Positions 1 to 6,794 of a stretch of DNA of 13,428 nt are shown piece by piece. The notes beneath the pieces are model-generated. The model worked only from the letters and a program-made list of their open reading frames with translations. It was not told the origin of the DNA and ran no database searches. Positions within the stretch are counted from its first letter, which is position 1. Every line of letters begins with the position of its first letter. A program made the position numbers and the translations under genes. The stretch comes from CAVRZY01 sp963725415 (GTDB lineage Bacteria; Acidobacteriota; Terriglobia; Bryobacterales; Bryobacteraceae). The DNA lies in assembly GCA_963725415.1 (NCBI GenBank), contig CAVRZY010000130.1:1-13428 (forward strand), in the 5' to 3' direction.

Positions 1-180
1 CCCATAAACGAATTGGCGAATGATCTGGTGGCCCACCACCGGCCGCAAGGGCAGGGGCGCCCAACAACGCCGCTGATCGCTGATGCAGCCAAAGCGCGCT
101 TCGTCCTGAAACAGCAGCCGCAGTCGCCTCCCCACGGGCAATCGGCTCAAGAGGGCGGCGAGAACCTGGGGGAGTTTTTT
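1..180 (-). CDS. IS630-family transposase, ORFB (DDE catalytic part), partial
   Basis: Reading the minus strand in the -1 frame from the A-tract at 174-182 gives an uninterrupted frame to the window edge. It contains LRLLFQDEARFGCISDQRRC, the segment with the first catalytic aspartate of the IS630 DDE domain, followed by a tryptophan and proline-rich turn and a GHQ motif. It has no start codon of its own near the junction, so it would be made as a fusion with ORFA. The remaining two catalytic residues lie outside the window. Confidence 0.7.
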
Positions 181-662
181 TTAAATCGCTCTTGGGCCCG
201 CTGGCGGGCCTGCGGGTGTCGGGGGCGCGGCCCCAGTTTGCGCCAGCCGTGTCGGTGCAGCAGGCGGTAGACATAGCCCAGAGACACCTCTCGGCCGGCG
301 GCTTTCACCAACTGGGCATGCAGTTGCTTGGCGGTGACAATCTCCCCCGCCAGGGCCCGCCTTTGCACCTGCCGGAGGAAGGCTTTTTCCTTCCCCACCG
401 ACAGGTAGGCCCAGCGCCGCCCCCCGCGTCCCTGCCGCTCGAGGCCTTCCGGACCTTGCCGGTTGTACTGAGAGATCCACAGCCAGATGGCCTGCTTGGA
501 GACACACAGCCAATCGGCGATCTGCCGCGCGGCGAACTCTCCCAGGTGAGTGAGCCAGATGGCCACGCGTTTCTGATAGCTGGGCTTGTCCGGGGCTTCG
601 CGCACCCAGACCTGCATCTCTTCGGTGGAGAGCCAAGGTGTAATAAAGGCCGGTGGTCGCAT
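147..662 (-). CDS. IS630-family transposase, ORFA (N-terminal DNA-binding part)
   Basis: This 171-residue reading frame carries the bipartite DNA-binding region of an IS630 transposase. A first helix-turn-helix (ARQIADWLCVSKQAIWLWIS) is followed by a linker rich in G and R and a second winged-helix-like segment (TAKQLHAQLVKAAGREVSLGYVYRLLHRHGW). It ends with the family's conserved RPRHP stretch. I chose the ATG at 662 because the ATG at 683 would overlap the -10 box of a strong promoter at 682-710. The frame stops early, just after a run of eight A residues (in mRNA sense), while the catalytic half continues in the -1 frame. It is therefore either the product of an IS using -1 frameshifting or one half of a frameshifted pseudogene. 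Confidence 0.8.
   Translation of the reverse strand: MRPPAFITPWLSTEEMQVWVREAPDKPSYQKRVAIWLTHLGEFAARQIADWLCVSKQAIWLWISQYNRQGPEGLERQGRGGRRWAYLSVGKEKAFLRQVQRRALAGEIVTAKQLHAQLVKAAGREVSLGYVYRLLHRHGWRKLGPRPRHPQARQRAQERFKKNSPRFSPPS
174..180 (-). promoter_or_regulatory. A_AAA_AAC slippery heptamer, possible -1 frameshift site
   Basis: In the ORFA frame the codons are TTT AAA AAA AAC TCC. This puts the heptamer A AAA AAC in exactly the phase needed for -1 tandem slippage, after which reading continues as CTC CCC CAG into the catalytic frame. A possible stimulatory stem follows (TCGCC 157-161 with GGCGA 124-128, or CTCCCC/GGGGAG at 128-133 and 169-174), but both stems are short. Transcriptional slippage on the A8 run is an alternative. 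Confidence 0.55.
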
Positions 663-681
663 GGGAAAGACACCTGCCCCC

Positions 682-710
682 ATTATCCATTACTCTACGG
701 TTGATGTCAA
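682..710 (-). promoter_or_regulatory. Sigma-70-type promoter of the IS630 transposase
   Basis: On the minus strand TTGACA (705-710) and GATAAT (682-687) are separated by exactly 17 bp, a near-consensus promoter. Transcription would begin near 675, giving a leader of about a dozen bases before the ATG at 662. This promoter rules out the upstream ATG at 683 as the start. Confidence 0.65.
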
Positions 711-712
711 GC

Positions 713-831
713 CGGTATCAGAGAACTTGAAAGGGATTCCCGGCGGAAGTCCGGGCGGCCTGTCGTCTTCGTCCCAGGAGCGGGCAGCCTGAATGGCATC
801 GAGCGGCAGTTCCACCCCGGTTGCGGGTAGA
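713..831 (-). pseudogene. Unrecognised coding remnant ending at the IS630 element
   Basis: About 40 codons on the minus strand read VELPLDAIQAARSWDEDDRP followed by a proline/glycine-rich tail, then stop at the IS630 end. The composition looks coding, but there is no good start or ribosome site and I recognise no family. It follows in frame after the TAA of the next remnant, so the two may be parts of one decayed gene or operon that the IS630 cut. Confidence 0.25.
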
Positions 832-836
832 GTCAG

Positions 837-1166
837 TTACTTGACCCGTTCGCGCAGTCTCTTACGCAGGGCGGCGAGCTTCTGTTGATCCGCTGGCAGC
901 GGAGCAGGGCGTGGGGGGCCCTCAGGCACGTGAAGTCCAGAAGTTCACCACGCCTTGCGGCTTCCATTGGCTCTGTTTCGAAGTAGACGTGATCGAAGAG
1001 CATATTCAGATCGGCGTCGCCCCAGGCCTTCACGAGTTGAGCAGCCAGTTGGGAGACCTCCTCAGGAACGTGAGAAGCCTCGAGGTCTTCGGACGCAAAA
1101 ACGAGGCGGCGCGCGGCCTTGCCGCCCTGGACTAAGGAGTAGCGCAGCAGTGGAAACGACTTTCAT
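837..1166 (-). pseudogene. Frameshifted remnant of an unrecognised protein
   Basis: The minus strand carries a coding-like stretch read in three frame segments. A possible start at 1164-1166 gives MKVVSTAALLL. The next frame gives GGKAARRLVFASEDLEASHV and DLNMLFDHVYFETEPMEAAR. A third frame ends in LPADQQKLAALRKRLRERVK and TAA at 837-839. The second shift falls near a run of six G (913-918), where one extra base would restore the frame, so decay or a homopolymer error could explain it. Restored, the protein would be about 108 residues with a basic, helical C-terminus. I do not recognise the family. Confidence 0.35.
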
Positions 1167-1252
1167 CAGCTTCGGGAGCAAAAAACACTCCTCTCTCTGT
1201 GAGTCGTTGACGGATAGCAGGGGCGGCGGACTTCACCGGCCCCCAGGTGTGT

Positions 1253-1280
1253 AAAAGCGCCGGCTCAGCTCTGCTGGCGC
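1253..1280 (-). terminator. Probable intrinsic terminator of the RRM gene
   Basis: On the minus strand an 8-bp GC-rich stem with one mismatch (1273-1280 pairing with 1257-1264) is followed by TTTT (1253-1256). It lies about 28 nt after the RRM gene's stop codon. The U tract is short. Confidence 0.5.
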
Positions 1281-1308
1281 CGACTGTACAGTCAGGATGG
1301 GGGCGAGA

Positions 1309-1596
1309 TTACCAACGGGGCTCGCGACGCGCGCGTGGTCCGCCGCTATTTGTCTTGGGCCGAGCCTCATTCACATTGAGCGCGCGGCCTCCCGAGTCTA
1401 AGCCATTCAAAGCCTCGATGGCCCGGTCGGCCTCTGCGGTCTCCGTCATCTCGACGAAGGCGAAACCTCGCGAGCGGCCCGTATCCCGGTCCCTCACCAA
1501 GCTGACACGTTCTATGGCTCCATACGGTTCGAAGAGGGAGCGGATCGACTCTTCAGTGGCGCCAAAATCCAGGTTGCCTACGAAAATGTTCTTCAA
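1309..1596 (-). CDS. RRM-type RNA-binding protein
   Basis: The 95-residue protein is a single RNA recognition motif with a short basic tail. The RNP2 hexamer IFVGNL sits at residues 4-9 and the RNP1 octamer RGFAFVEM around residues 44-51, with the aromatic residues that stack on RNA bases in place. The pattern beta-alpha-beta-beta-alpha-beta fills residues 2-78, and the Gly/Arg-rich end resembles the small cold-inducible Rbp proteins of cyanobacteria, Planctomycetes and Acidobacteria. It is expected to bind single-stranded RNA in the cytoplasm as a chaperone-like factor. The start codon is TTG at 1594-1596, supported by AAGGAG at 1603-1608 with a 6-nt spacer; no nearby ATG gives the full first beta strand. 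It appears monocistronic, with a terminator just behind it. Confidence 0.9.
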   Translation of the reverse strand: MKNIFVGNLDFGATEESIRSLFEPYGAIERVSLVRDRDTGRSRGFAFVEMTETAEADRAIEALNGLDSGGRALNVNEARPKTNSGGPRARREPRW

Positions 1597-1722
1597 AGTT
1601 ATCTCCTTGCTGTTTGAGCGCGGGCTGTTCCAGGCGGAGTAGGTTATCGACCCAGTTTGGCGGGACGGTCAAACGCCCCCTAAGTATAACAGCTTTTCCG
1701 GAATTCCCCAAGGCAATTCGAT
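1597..1722. other. Intergenic region upstream of the RRM gene
   Basis: This holds the RRM gene's ribosome site (1603-1608) and presumably its promoter on the minus strand. I see no convincing -35/-10 pair and no coding frame. It leads directly into the mini-element at 1723. Confidence 0.4.
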
Positions 1723-1730
1723 CCTGGAAT
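1723..1730. repeat. Left target-site duplication CCTGGAAT
   Basis: This 8-bp sequence directly abuts the left terminus of the 265-bp mini-element and is repeated perfectly at 1996-2003. Confidence 0.75.
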
Positions 1731-1761
1731 GTAATGCCTCAGAAGGTGTGAAAAAATCGGC

Positions 1762-1783
1762 GGACAGGCGAAACCGCCTGTCC
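1762..1783. repeat. Hairpin in arm A (GGACAGGCG/CGCCTGTCC)
   Basis: A perfect 9-bp stem (1762-1770 with 1775-1783) closes a 4-nt AAAC loop. It resembles the REP-like intergenic palindromes scattered through some GC-rich soil bacteria. Confidence 0.7.
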
Positions 1784-1816
1784 CACGGTGGTCTAAGTGT
1801 GTTGATTGCAGCGTGG

Positions 1817-1836
1817 GGCAGGCCGTTTGGCCTGCC
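1817..1836. repeat. Hairpin in arm A (GGCAGGCC/GGCCTGCC)
   Basis: A perfect 8-bp stem (1817-1824 with 1829-1836) encloses the loop GTTT. Flanking GTG and CAC extend it with a bulge. Confidence 0.7.
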
Positions 1837-1889
1837 ACCCTCACGGTCGGAGGGATTTTTTCACACCTTCTCAGTCTCGGGGGTCGTGG

Positions 1890-1907
1890 GACAAGCTTCA
1901 GCTTGTC
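1890..1907. repeat. Hairpin in arm B (GACAAGC/GCTTGTC)
   Basis: A perfect 7-bp stem (1890-1896 with 1901-1907) with a TTCA loop. Confidence 0.65.
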
Positions 1908-1931
1908 TCGGGTGGTATTCGAAAGGCGTCC

Positions 1932-1952
1932 GGACAGGCTGGAAGCCTATCC
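1932..1952. repeat. Hairpin in arm B (GGACAGGCT/AGCCTATCC)
   Basis: A 9-bp stem with one mismatch (1932-1940 with 1944-1952) and a GGA loop. Its left half shares GGACAGGC with the first hairpin of arm A. Confidence 0.6.
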
Positions 1953-1995
1953 TACCCGGCTGCACAGGCTATTGCCCCCGAGACTGAGGCATTAC

Positions 1996-2003
1996 CCTGG
2001 AAT
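1996..2003. repeat. Right target-site duplication CCTGGAAT
   Basis: Perfect copy of 1723-1730, directly abutting the right terminus of the mini-element. Confidence 0.75.
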
Positions 2004-2169
2004 TTCAGCCCTGTATCAACAAGCACTTTGGAACGACCGTTTCCGCCAACGTCTGGCTGGAATCGATTCTTGGACTGGTGTTCGGACTTCCCGGGGCGGT
2101 CAGAAGGGAGCCTTTTCGAGGCCGGGGGCGGCAACATGGACGCCAAACCCCACGCCAACCCACTCGATC

Positions 2170-2198
2170 GGTCAAAGGGAGGTGGCCTGTGGTATACT
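2170..2198 (+). promoter_or_regulatory. Possible extended -10 promoter of the mgtA-like gene
   Basis: TATACT at 2193-2198 is preceded by TGG, which forms an extended -10 element; the -35 region is weak. Transcription from here would give a leader of about 95 nt before the ATG at 2300. The rest of 2004-2299 shows no gene I can support. Confidence 0.4.
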
Positions 2199-2299
2199 TC
2201 GGTTGCCCGGGAGCCTAAGAGGGGGATCTTGGTCCAGATTCGCTGTTGGGAACTTCGCCTGGGCAGGTAGCAGGTGGCTAAAAATCAGGCCAAACCAGC

Positions 2300-4825
2300 A
2301 TGAATCAGCAGACGCCCGCATTTTGGAGCATTTCCGTTCCCGAGCTCCTTGAGCGGCTGCGAACTACGCCGGAGGGCTTGACCAGCGACGAGGCCCGGCA
2401 GCGACTGATCCGCTTTGGCGCTAATCTCCTGAAGCCCCGCAAGAGAACCGACGCACTCACGCTTTTCCTGGCTCAATTCAAGAGTCCAATCATCCTCATT
2501 CTCTTGTTTGCCGCGGGATTGTCCTTCTTCCTGCAAGACCCTACGGATGCTGTCATCATCCTGGTTATCGTTCTTGCCAGCGGTCTGCTCGGCTTCTGGC
2601 AGGAGAGGGGCGCGGCGGACGCGATTCAGAAGTTGCTGGCAATCGTACAGACAAGAGCCGACGTGCTGCGTGATGGCAGCCCGAAGGAGATCCCGGCTGA
2701 CGAGATCGTGCCGGGAGATATCATTCTGCTCAAGGCCGGAGACGCCATTCCCGGAGACTGCCTGATTCTGGAATCGCAAGACCTATTTGCAAATGAAGCC
2801 GCTCTGACGGGAGAAACATATCCTGAAGAGAAACTGACAGGAGTGCTGCCACCGGAAACCTCACTTAGTCAACGGAAGAACACGCTTTTCATGGGAACTC
2901 CTGTGGTCAGCGGCACTGCGAAGGCCGTAGTTGTTCATACTGGGAAAGGCACCGAATTTGGCAAAGTATCGGAACGGCTGGCGCTCCGGCCGCCGGAGAC
3001 GGAGTTCGAGCACGGCGTCAGGCGGTTTGGATACTTCCTCATGGAAGTTACCCTGCTGTTGGTTATCGCCGTCTTCGCCTTTAACGTCTATCAGGCGCGT
3101 CCGGTCCTGGAGTCCTTTCTTTTTGCACTGGCACTGGCGGTTGGGTTGACGCCGCAACTGCTGCCCGCCATTGTCTCCGTCAATCTCGCTCACGGTGCAC
3201 AGCGAATGGCCCTCGCAAAGGTCATCGTCAAACGGCTTTCCTCTATTGAGAACTTCGGCAGCATGAATGTCCTCTGTGTGGATAAGACCGGCACTCTGAC
3301 CGAAGGCGTGGTGCGCGTCCGCTCCGCACTTGATGTCGAGGGCAAGGAAAGCGACAGCGTCCTGCTGCATGCCTATCTCAACGCTTTTTTCGAGACGGGG
3401 TTTACGAATCCGATTGATGAAGCCATCCGCCGTCATCGTCCGTTTGACACCTCCGGCTGCCAGAAGCTGGACGAAGTGCCGTACGATTTTATTCGCAAGC
3501 GGTTGAGCATCCTGGTTTCCAGAGGTGCTGAGCATCGGGTCGTGACCAAAGGCGCGTTGCACGATGTGCTCGCCGCTTGTTCGACCGCGGAGGTCTCCGG
3601 GGGAACTACCGTGGATATCGCGTCGGTGGGGGAACAGCTTCAGCAGCGCTTTGAGGCGCTCAGTGGCGAGGGCTTCCGCACGCTGGGCGTTGCATACCGG
3701 GATATTGGCTCCGCCTCGCGCATCACCAAGGACCATGAGGCCGGGATGACATTTCTTGGATTCCTTGTACTCTATGATCCCCTCAAACCCGATATCGTTG
3801 AGACCGTCCGCGACCTCCAGCAGCTCGGCGTCTCACTCAAGATCATCACCGGAGACAATCAATTCGTCGCTGCCCATGCCAGTCAGCAGGTGGGGCTGTC
3901 GCATCGCCCGTGCCTCACCGGTACGGAACTTCACCGGATGAGTGATGAAGCACTGCGCCAGCGCGTGAGCAGCGTGGATGTCTTCGCGGAGGTCGAGCCT
4001 AACCAGAAAGAGCGCATCATTCTCGCAATGAGAAAGACAGGGAACGTCGTGGGCTACATGGGGGATGGGATCAACGACGCTTCGGCTCTGCATGTTGCTG
4101 ATGTGGGCATCTCGGTGGATAGCGCCGTGGATGTGGCGAAAGAAGCGGCCGACATCGTGCTGCTGGAAAGAGACCTGGGTGTCCTGGCGCAAGGCGTGCG
4201 GGAAGGCAGAATGACCTTCGCCAACACTCTCAAATACGTGTTCATGGCGACGAGCGCCAATTTCGGCAACATGTTCAGCATGGCCGGAGCATCCCTCTTT
4301 CTCCCCTTTCTTCCCCTCCTGCCCAAGCAGATCCTGCTCAACAATCTGCTCACCGATTTTCCGGAGATGACCATCGCCACCGATAGCGTGGACCGTGAAC
4401 TCGTAGAAAAACCACGGCGATGGGACATCAGGTTTATCCGCAACTTCATGCTTACGTTCGGCGTGCTCAGTTCCGTCTTCGACTACCTCACCTTTGGTGC
4501 ACTGGTGTTCATCCTGCATGCCGGGCCCGCCCTGTTCAGGACCGGCTGGTTCGTGGAGTCTGTCATTTCGGCCTCGGTGGTCGTGCTCGTGATTCGCACT
4601 CGAGGACCTTTCTTCAGGAGCAGGCCGGGGAAATACTTGTTGATGGCAACTCTGCTGACGGTCGTCGTCACAATGGTCTTGCCTTTCACTCCCGTTGGCG
4701 GGAAGTTGTTTGGATTAACCCCATTGCCAGTCTTGTTCCTGGCGCTCATGGGAGTGATCGTTGTGCTTTACATCGTCTCGGCGGAAGCGGCGAAGAGGGT
4801 CTTCTACAAGCTCGCGCCATCCTGA
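2300..4825 (+). CDS. mgtA: Magnesium-translocating P-type ATPase (MgtA/MgtB type, P3B)
   Basis: The 841-residue protein is an inner-membrane P-type ATPase that would import Mg2+ at the cost of ATP. Visible landmarks are a cation-ATPase N-domain (1-45), a hairpin of membrane helices (about 63-100), the actuator motif TGET at 170-173, M3/M4 with VGLTPQLLPA at 281-290, the phosphorylated D328 in DKTGTLTEG, TGDN at 517-520, GDGIND at 588-593, and a C-terminal membrane domain from about 645 with NNLLTDFPEM near 681-690. The stretch around M4 and ENFGSMNVLC is characteristic of MgtA rather than SERCA-type calcium pumps or heavy-metal pumps. It is somewhat shorter than the roughly 900-residue enteric proteins, mainly at the N-terminus. 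No strong ribosome site precedes the ATG at 2300. No long mgtA-style regulatory leader is evident. Confidence 0.93.
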   Translation: MNQQTPAFWSISVPELLERLRTTPEGLTSDEARQRLIRFGANLLKPRKRTDALTLFLAQFKSPIILILLFAAGLSFFLQDPTDAVIILVIVLASGLLGFWQERGAADAIQKLLAIVQTRADVLRDGSPKEIPADEIVPGDIILLKAGDAIPGDCLILESQDLFANEAALTGETYPEEKLTGVLPPETSLSQRKNTLFMGTPVVSGTAKAVVVHTGKGTEFGKVSERLALRPPETEFEHGVRRFGYFLMEVTLLLVIAVFAFNVYQARPVLESFLFALALAVGLTPQLLPAIVSVNLAHGAQRMALAKVIVKRLSSIENFGSMNVLCVDKTGTLTEGVVRVRSALDVEGKESDSVLLHAYLNAFFETGFTNPIDEAIRRHRPFDTSGCQKLDEVPYDFIRKRLSILVSRGAEHRVVTKGALHDVLAACSTAEVSGGTTVDIASVGEQLQQRFEALSGEGFRTLGVAYRDIGSASRITKDHEAGMTFLGFLVLYDPLKPDIVETVRDLQQLGVSLKIITGDNQFVAAHASQQVGLSHRPCLTGTELHRMSDEALRQRVSSVDVFAEVEPNQKERIILAMRKTGNVVGYMGDGINDASALHVADVGISVDSAVDVAKEAADIVLLERDLGVLAQGVREGRMTFANTLKYVFMATSANFGNMFSMAGASLFLPFLPLLPKQILLNNLLTDFPEMTIATDSVDRELVEKPRRWDIRFIRNFMLTFGVLSSVFDYLTFGALVFILHAGPALFRTGWFVESVISASVVVLVIRTRGPFFRSRPGKYLLMATLLTVVVTMVLPFTPVGGKLFGLTPLPVLFLALMGVIVVLYIVSAEAAKRVFYKLAPS

Positions 4826-4864
4826 CGCCCGCACGGCCGTGAGTCGGGGACAGACCCACTGGCG

Positions 4865-4870
4865 TATACT
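4865..4870 (+). promoter_or_regulatory. Possible -10 box of the radical SAM gene
   Basis: TATACT lies 32 nt before the ATG at 4903, and the -35 region is poor. Transcription from it would exclude the alternative TTG start at 4870. A 10-bp palindrome CACGGCCGTG lies upstream at 4832-4841. Confidence 0.3.
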
Positions 4871-4902
4871 TGGAACTGCGCGGAACTCCAAGAAGGTGCC
4901 CG

Positions 4903-6276
4903 ATGCGCCTGTATCTGGTCAACCCCTCCAACCCGCTGGTCAGTATCGTCAGAGTCAAGGAGAGCCGCTGGAACCGTTACCGCGTGTGGAAGCCGCTCAG
5001 TCTCATGGTTCTGGCGGGCCTGACCCCGCCGGAGTGGGAAGTCACAATCGTGGACGAAAACCTCGGCGTGCCTGACTATCCGGCCATGCCGCGGCCTGAC
5101 CTGGTAGGCATCACCGCCTTCACCTCGCAGGCGAATCGCGCCTATGAAGTGGCCGCTCACTTCCGCCGCCTGGGCGTGCCCGTCGTCATGGGCGGCATCC
5201 ATGCAACCATGTGCCTGGACGAAGTCATGGAGCGCGTGGACTCGGCCGTCACGGGGGAAGCCGAGAGCGTCTGGCCGCAGGTTCTGGCGGATGCTCGGAG
5301 CCGATGTCTGAAGCGCCGGTACGACGGAGGGTTCGCCGACATGGACAGCATCCCACCCGCCCGGCATGATTTGCTGGCCTCGGGATATGCTCTGGGAGCC
5401 ATTCAGACCACGCGCGGCTGTCCCATGAACTGCACCTTCTGCAGCGTGACGGCCTTCAACGGAGCCCGCTACCGGCAGCGGCCCATTCCGGACGTCGTGC
5501 GGGAATTCCAGTTGATCCCTGAGAAACATGTTCTGGTGGTAGACGATAACCTCATCGGCACGCGCCCGGAACACATCGCCCGTGCCAAAAACCTGTTTCG
5601 CGCCATGGCACAGGCGAACCTGCGAAAGGAGTGGATTGCCCAGGCCACGATTAACTTCGCCGATGACGAAGAGCTTCTGGCCTTGGCCGCGAAGGCTGGC
5701 TGCCGAGGCGTCTTTATCGGGTTTGAGTCTCCCACGCCGGAAGGGCTTCTGGAACTCGGCAAGAAATTCAATCTTCTCAAGGGCCGGGATTTCCGTGCCT
5801 CCGTGCGGCGAATACAGCGGCACAACATTCTGGTGGCGGGTTCCTTTATCATCGGTCTGGATAGCGACACGCCAGGCATCGGCAAGCGCACAGCCGCCGC
5901 GGCTAGTCAGTACGGTGTGGATCATCTCAACGCGATGTTTCTGACTCCTCTGCCCGGCACGCGTTTGTGGGAGCAGATGAAATCGGAGGGTCGCCTCGCC
6001 CTCGATGCGTTCCCGGAGGACTGGAAGTACTACACGCTAACCTTCCCGGTGGCTCGGTACAAGCATCTCCCTCTGGACACGATCATCGAAGAAATGACCA
6101 CCTGCGACCGGGAGTTTTATTCCATGCGGCGCATCCTGCGCAGGGTGTGGGGCAACTTCTGGCGACGCCGCGGGCCGCTCATCGCCTTGCTGGGCAATCT
6201 GTCATACAGGAGTAATTTCCGGCTGAACTGCAAGGCTTACGCGGGCTTCAGGTTTCAACGGGAAATAAGGCATTGA
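4903..6276 (+). CDS. B12-binding-domain radical SAM protein
   Basis: The 457-residue protein has an N-terminal cobalamin-binding Rossmann-like domain (about 1-135, with PDLVGITAFTSQANRAYEVA and VVMGGIHATMC), a radical SAM barrel with the 4Fe-4S motif CPMNCTFC near residue 170, and a C-terminal DUF4070-like extension. It belongs to the class B family that includes hopanoid and carbapenem-type methylases and many uncharacterised enzymes; the substrate cannot be read from the sequence. The glycine-rich SAM contact GFESPT and the PLPGTRLW segment are also family-typical. I chose the ATG at 4903 because AGAAGG precedes it by 6 nt; the frame is open back to a TTG at 4870. The stop TGA (6274-6276) is part of a 10-bp direct repeat made by a hairpin element inserted directly after the gene. 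Confidence 0.9.
   Translation: MRLYLVNPSNPLVSIVRVKESRWNRYRVWKPLSLMVLAGLTPPEWEVTIVDENLGVPDYPAMPRPDLVGITAFTSQANRAYEVAAHFRRLGVPVVMGGIHATMCLDEVMERVDSAVTGEAESVWPQVLADARSRCLKRRYDGGFADMDSIPPARHDLLASGYALGAIQTTRGCPMNCTFCSVTAFNGARYRQRPIPDVVREFQLIPEKHVLVVDDNLIGTRPEHIARAKNLFRAMAQANLRKEWIAQATINFADDEELLALAAKAGCRGVFIGFESPTPEGLLELGKKFNLLKGRDFRASVRRIQRHNILVAGSFIIGLDSDTPGIGKRTAAAASQYGVDHLNAMFLTPLPGTRLWEQMKSEGRLALDAFPEDWKYYTLTFPVARYKHLPLDTIIEEMTTCDREFYSMRRILRRVWGNFWRRRGPLIALLGNLSYRSNFRLNCKAYAGFRFQREIRH
6267..6276. repeat. Left direct repeat AAGGCATTGA
   Basis: This 10-bp sequence directly flanks the hairpin element and contains the radical SAM stop codon. It is repeated perfectly at 6400-6409. Confidence 0.65.
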
Positions 6277-6399
6277 CCTGCGATTCAGACACCGATACGA
6301 CAATGGGCAAAACCGGGGACTGACACCATTTGCTGCCCTTCGAAATGGCTGTCTGTACCCGGTTTTTGCCGCGTTCCATGCCCACTGTCTGAATCGCAG
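6277..6399. mobile_element. Hairpin mini-element with 10-bp flanking direct repeats
   Basis: A 14-bp perfect inverted repeat (CTGCGATTCAGACA at 6278-6291 with TGTCTGAATCGCAG at 6386-6399) brackets about 94 bp. That inner DNA folds back imperfectly along nearly its whole length: GGCAAAACCGGG pairs with CCCGGTTTTTGCC, and CCATTT with AAATGG around the centre. The direct repeat AAGGCATTGA lies outside both ends. It encodes nothing and could act as a transcriptional terminator in either direction. Whether it moves through a transposase or a REP-associated (RAYT) enzyme cannot be told here. Confidence 0.65.
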
Positions 6400-6409
6400 A
6401 AGGCATTGA
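6400..6409. repeat. Right direct repeat AAGGCATTGA
   Basis: Perfect copy of 6267-6276 on the other side of the hairpin element. Confidence 0.65.
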
Positions 6410-6451
6410 TCGGAGCGTAGGAGAGAGATTGCGAACGGGGGGAAACTGATC

Positions 6452-6790
6452 GTGCTGACAGCTCCCCTCACCGAGACGATTGATCACGCGGGCTTTTTCA
6501 TTCAGACGGGTGTGGCCTCCAGGCCCAAGCGCCTGGAGAGCATTTTCAATTCAAAGTACCCCAACTGGAAGGAGGTTGAGCGGAACCAGGATGGCTCCGC
6601 GCGCTACCTGCCGGCCGGCCTGCGCAGGCTGGAGGCATCGCTTCTGCGCGAGTATCCCCCGGAGGAGATCGTCGCCTGCTACCCGGATGACCTGGAGAAC
6701 CTCATCGGTCCCAGGACCCGGCTGGCAGCCGTCTCCACGCACGACCTTGCCTCGAAAAGTAGGCTGCATCGATTTGGACCGGATGTGTAA
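6452..6790 (+). pseudogene. Truncated second B12-binding radical SAM gene (N-terminal domain only)
   Basis: The frame starts at GTG 6452 behind a GGGGGG ribosome site and encodes 112 residues. The first roughly 97 match the N-terminus of a second family of cobalamin-binding radical SAM proteins: LTAPLTETIDHAGFF at the first strand, NQDGSARYLPAGLRRLEASL, and IGPRTRLAAVSTHDL. The last motif normally continues as STHNPLG and into the radical SAM barrel. From about 6752 the reading is unrelated and stops at 6790, five bases before a copy of the tRNA-Gly 3' end. The CxxxCxxC motif and the whole catalytic domain are missing, so the enzyme is dead. Without the hairpin element upstream, only 42 nt would separate it from the preceding radical SAM gene, so the two probably formed an operon before the island arrived. 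Confidence 0.75.
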
Positions 6791-6794
6791 GTTA

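Larger units (their letters stand above)
1..710 (-). mobile_element. IS630-family insertion sequence, partial at the window start
   Basis: The promoter, ORFA and the start of ORFB of an IS630/Tc1-like element lie on the minus strand, and the rest runs off the window. The family call comes from the two-part helix-turn-helix N-terminus followed by an LLFQDEARFG catalytic motif. The outer end must lie at or beyond the promoter at about 710. IS630 elements insert at TA, but I cannot mark the exact tip because the opposite end is not in the window. Confidence 0.75.
1731..1995. mobile_element. MITE-like element with three-way-junction symmetry
   Basis: The 265-bp block begins GTAATGCCTC and ends GAGGCATTAC (10-bp perfect inverted termini), with the 8-bp direct repeat CCTGGAAT immediately outside both ends. 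Inside, two more perfect inverted repeats sit side by side: an 18-bp arm (1741-1758 with 1854-1871) and a 12-bp arm (1872-1883 with 1975-1986). The three stems are contiguous, so a single strand could fold as a three-way junction. Each arm holds two smaller hairpins, listed separately. No credible ORF is present. GTAA termini and 8-bp duplications are IS66-family traits, so mobilisation in trans by an IS66-type transposase is a reasonable inference, not shown here. Confidence 0.75.

Noticed and set aside
1741..1990. CRISPR-like or tandem repeat array
   Set aside because: The hairpins differ in sequence and spacing; the nested inverted repeats and direct-repeat borders explain the region better.
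2861..3736. Long antisense ORF opposite the mgtA-like gene
   Set aside because: Its sequence has no recognisable domain and it lies wholly opposite conserved P-type ATPase motifs; it is a GC-rich shadow frame.
4832..4841. Palindrome CACGGCCGTG after mgtA as a terminator
   Set aside because: The stem has no loop and no T tract follows; it could be a protein site, but nothing supports that.
4804..5925. 373-codon antisense ORF opposite the radical SAM gene
   Set aside because: It is a shadow of a gene with clear catalytic motifs and shows no domain of its own.
4845..6331. Shared GGGGAC(A/T)GACxCC words after mgtA and inside the hairpin element as a dispersed repeat family
   Set aside because: Only two short matches are present in this window, too few to claim a family without the rest of the genome.
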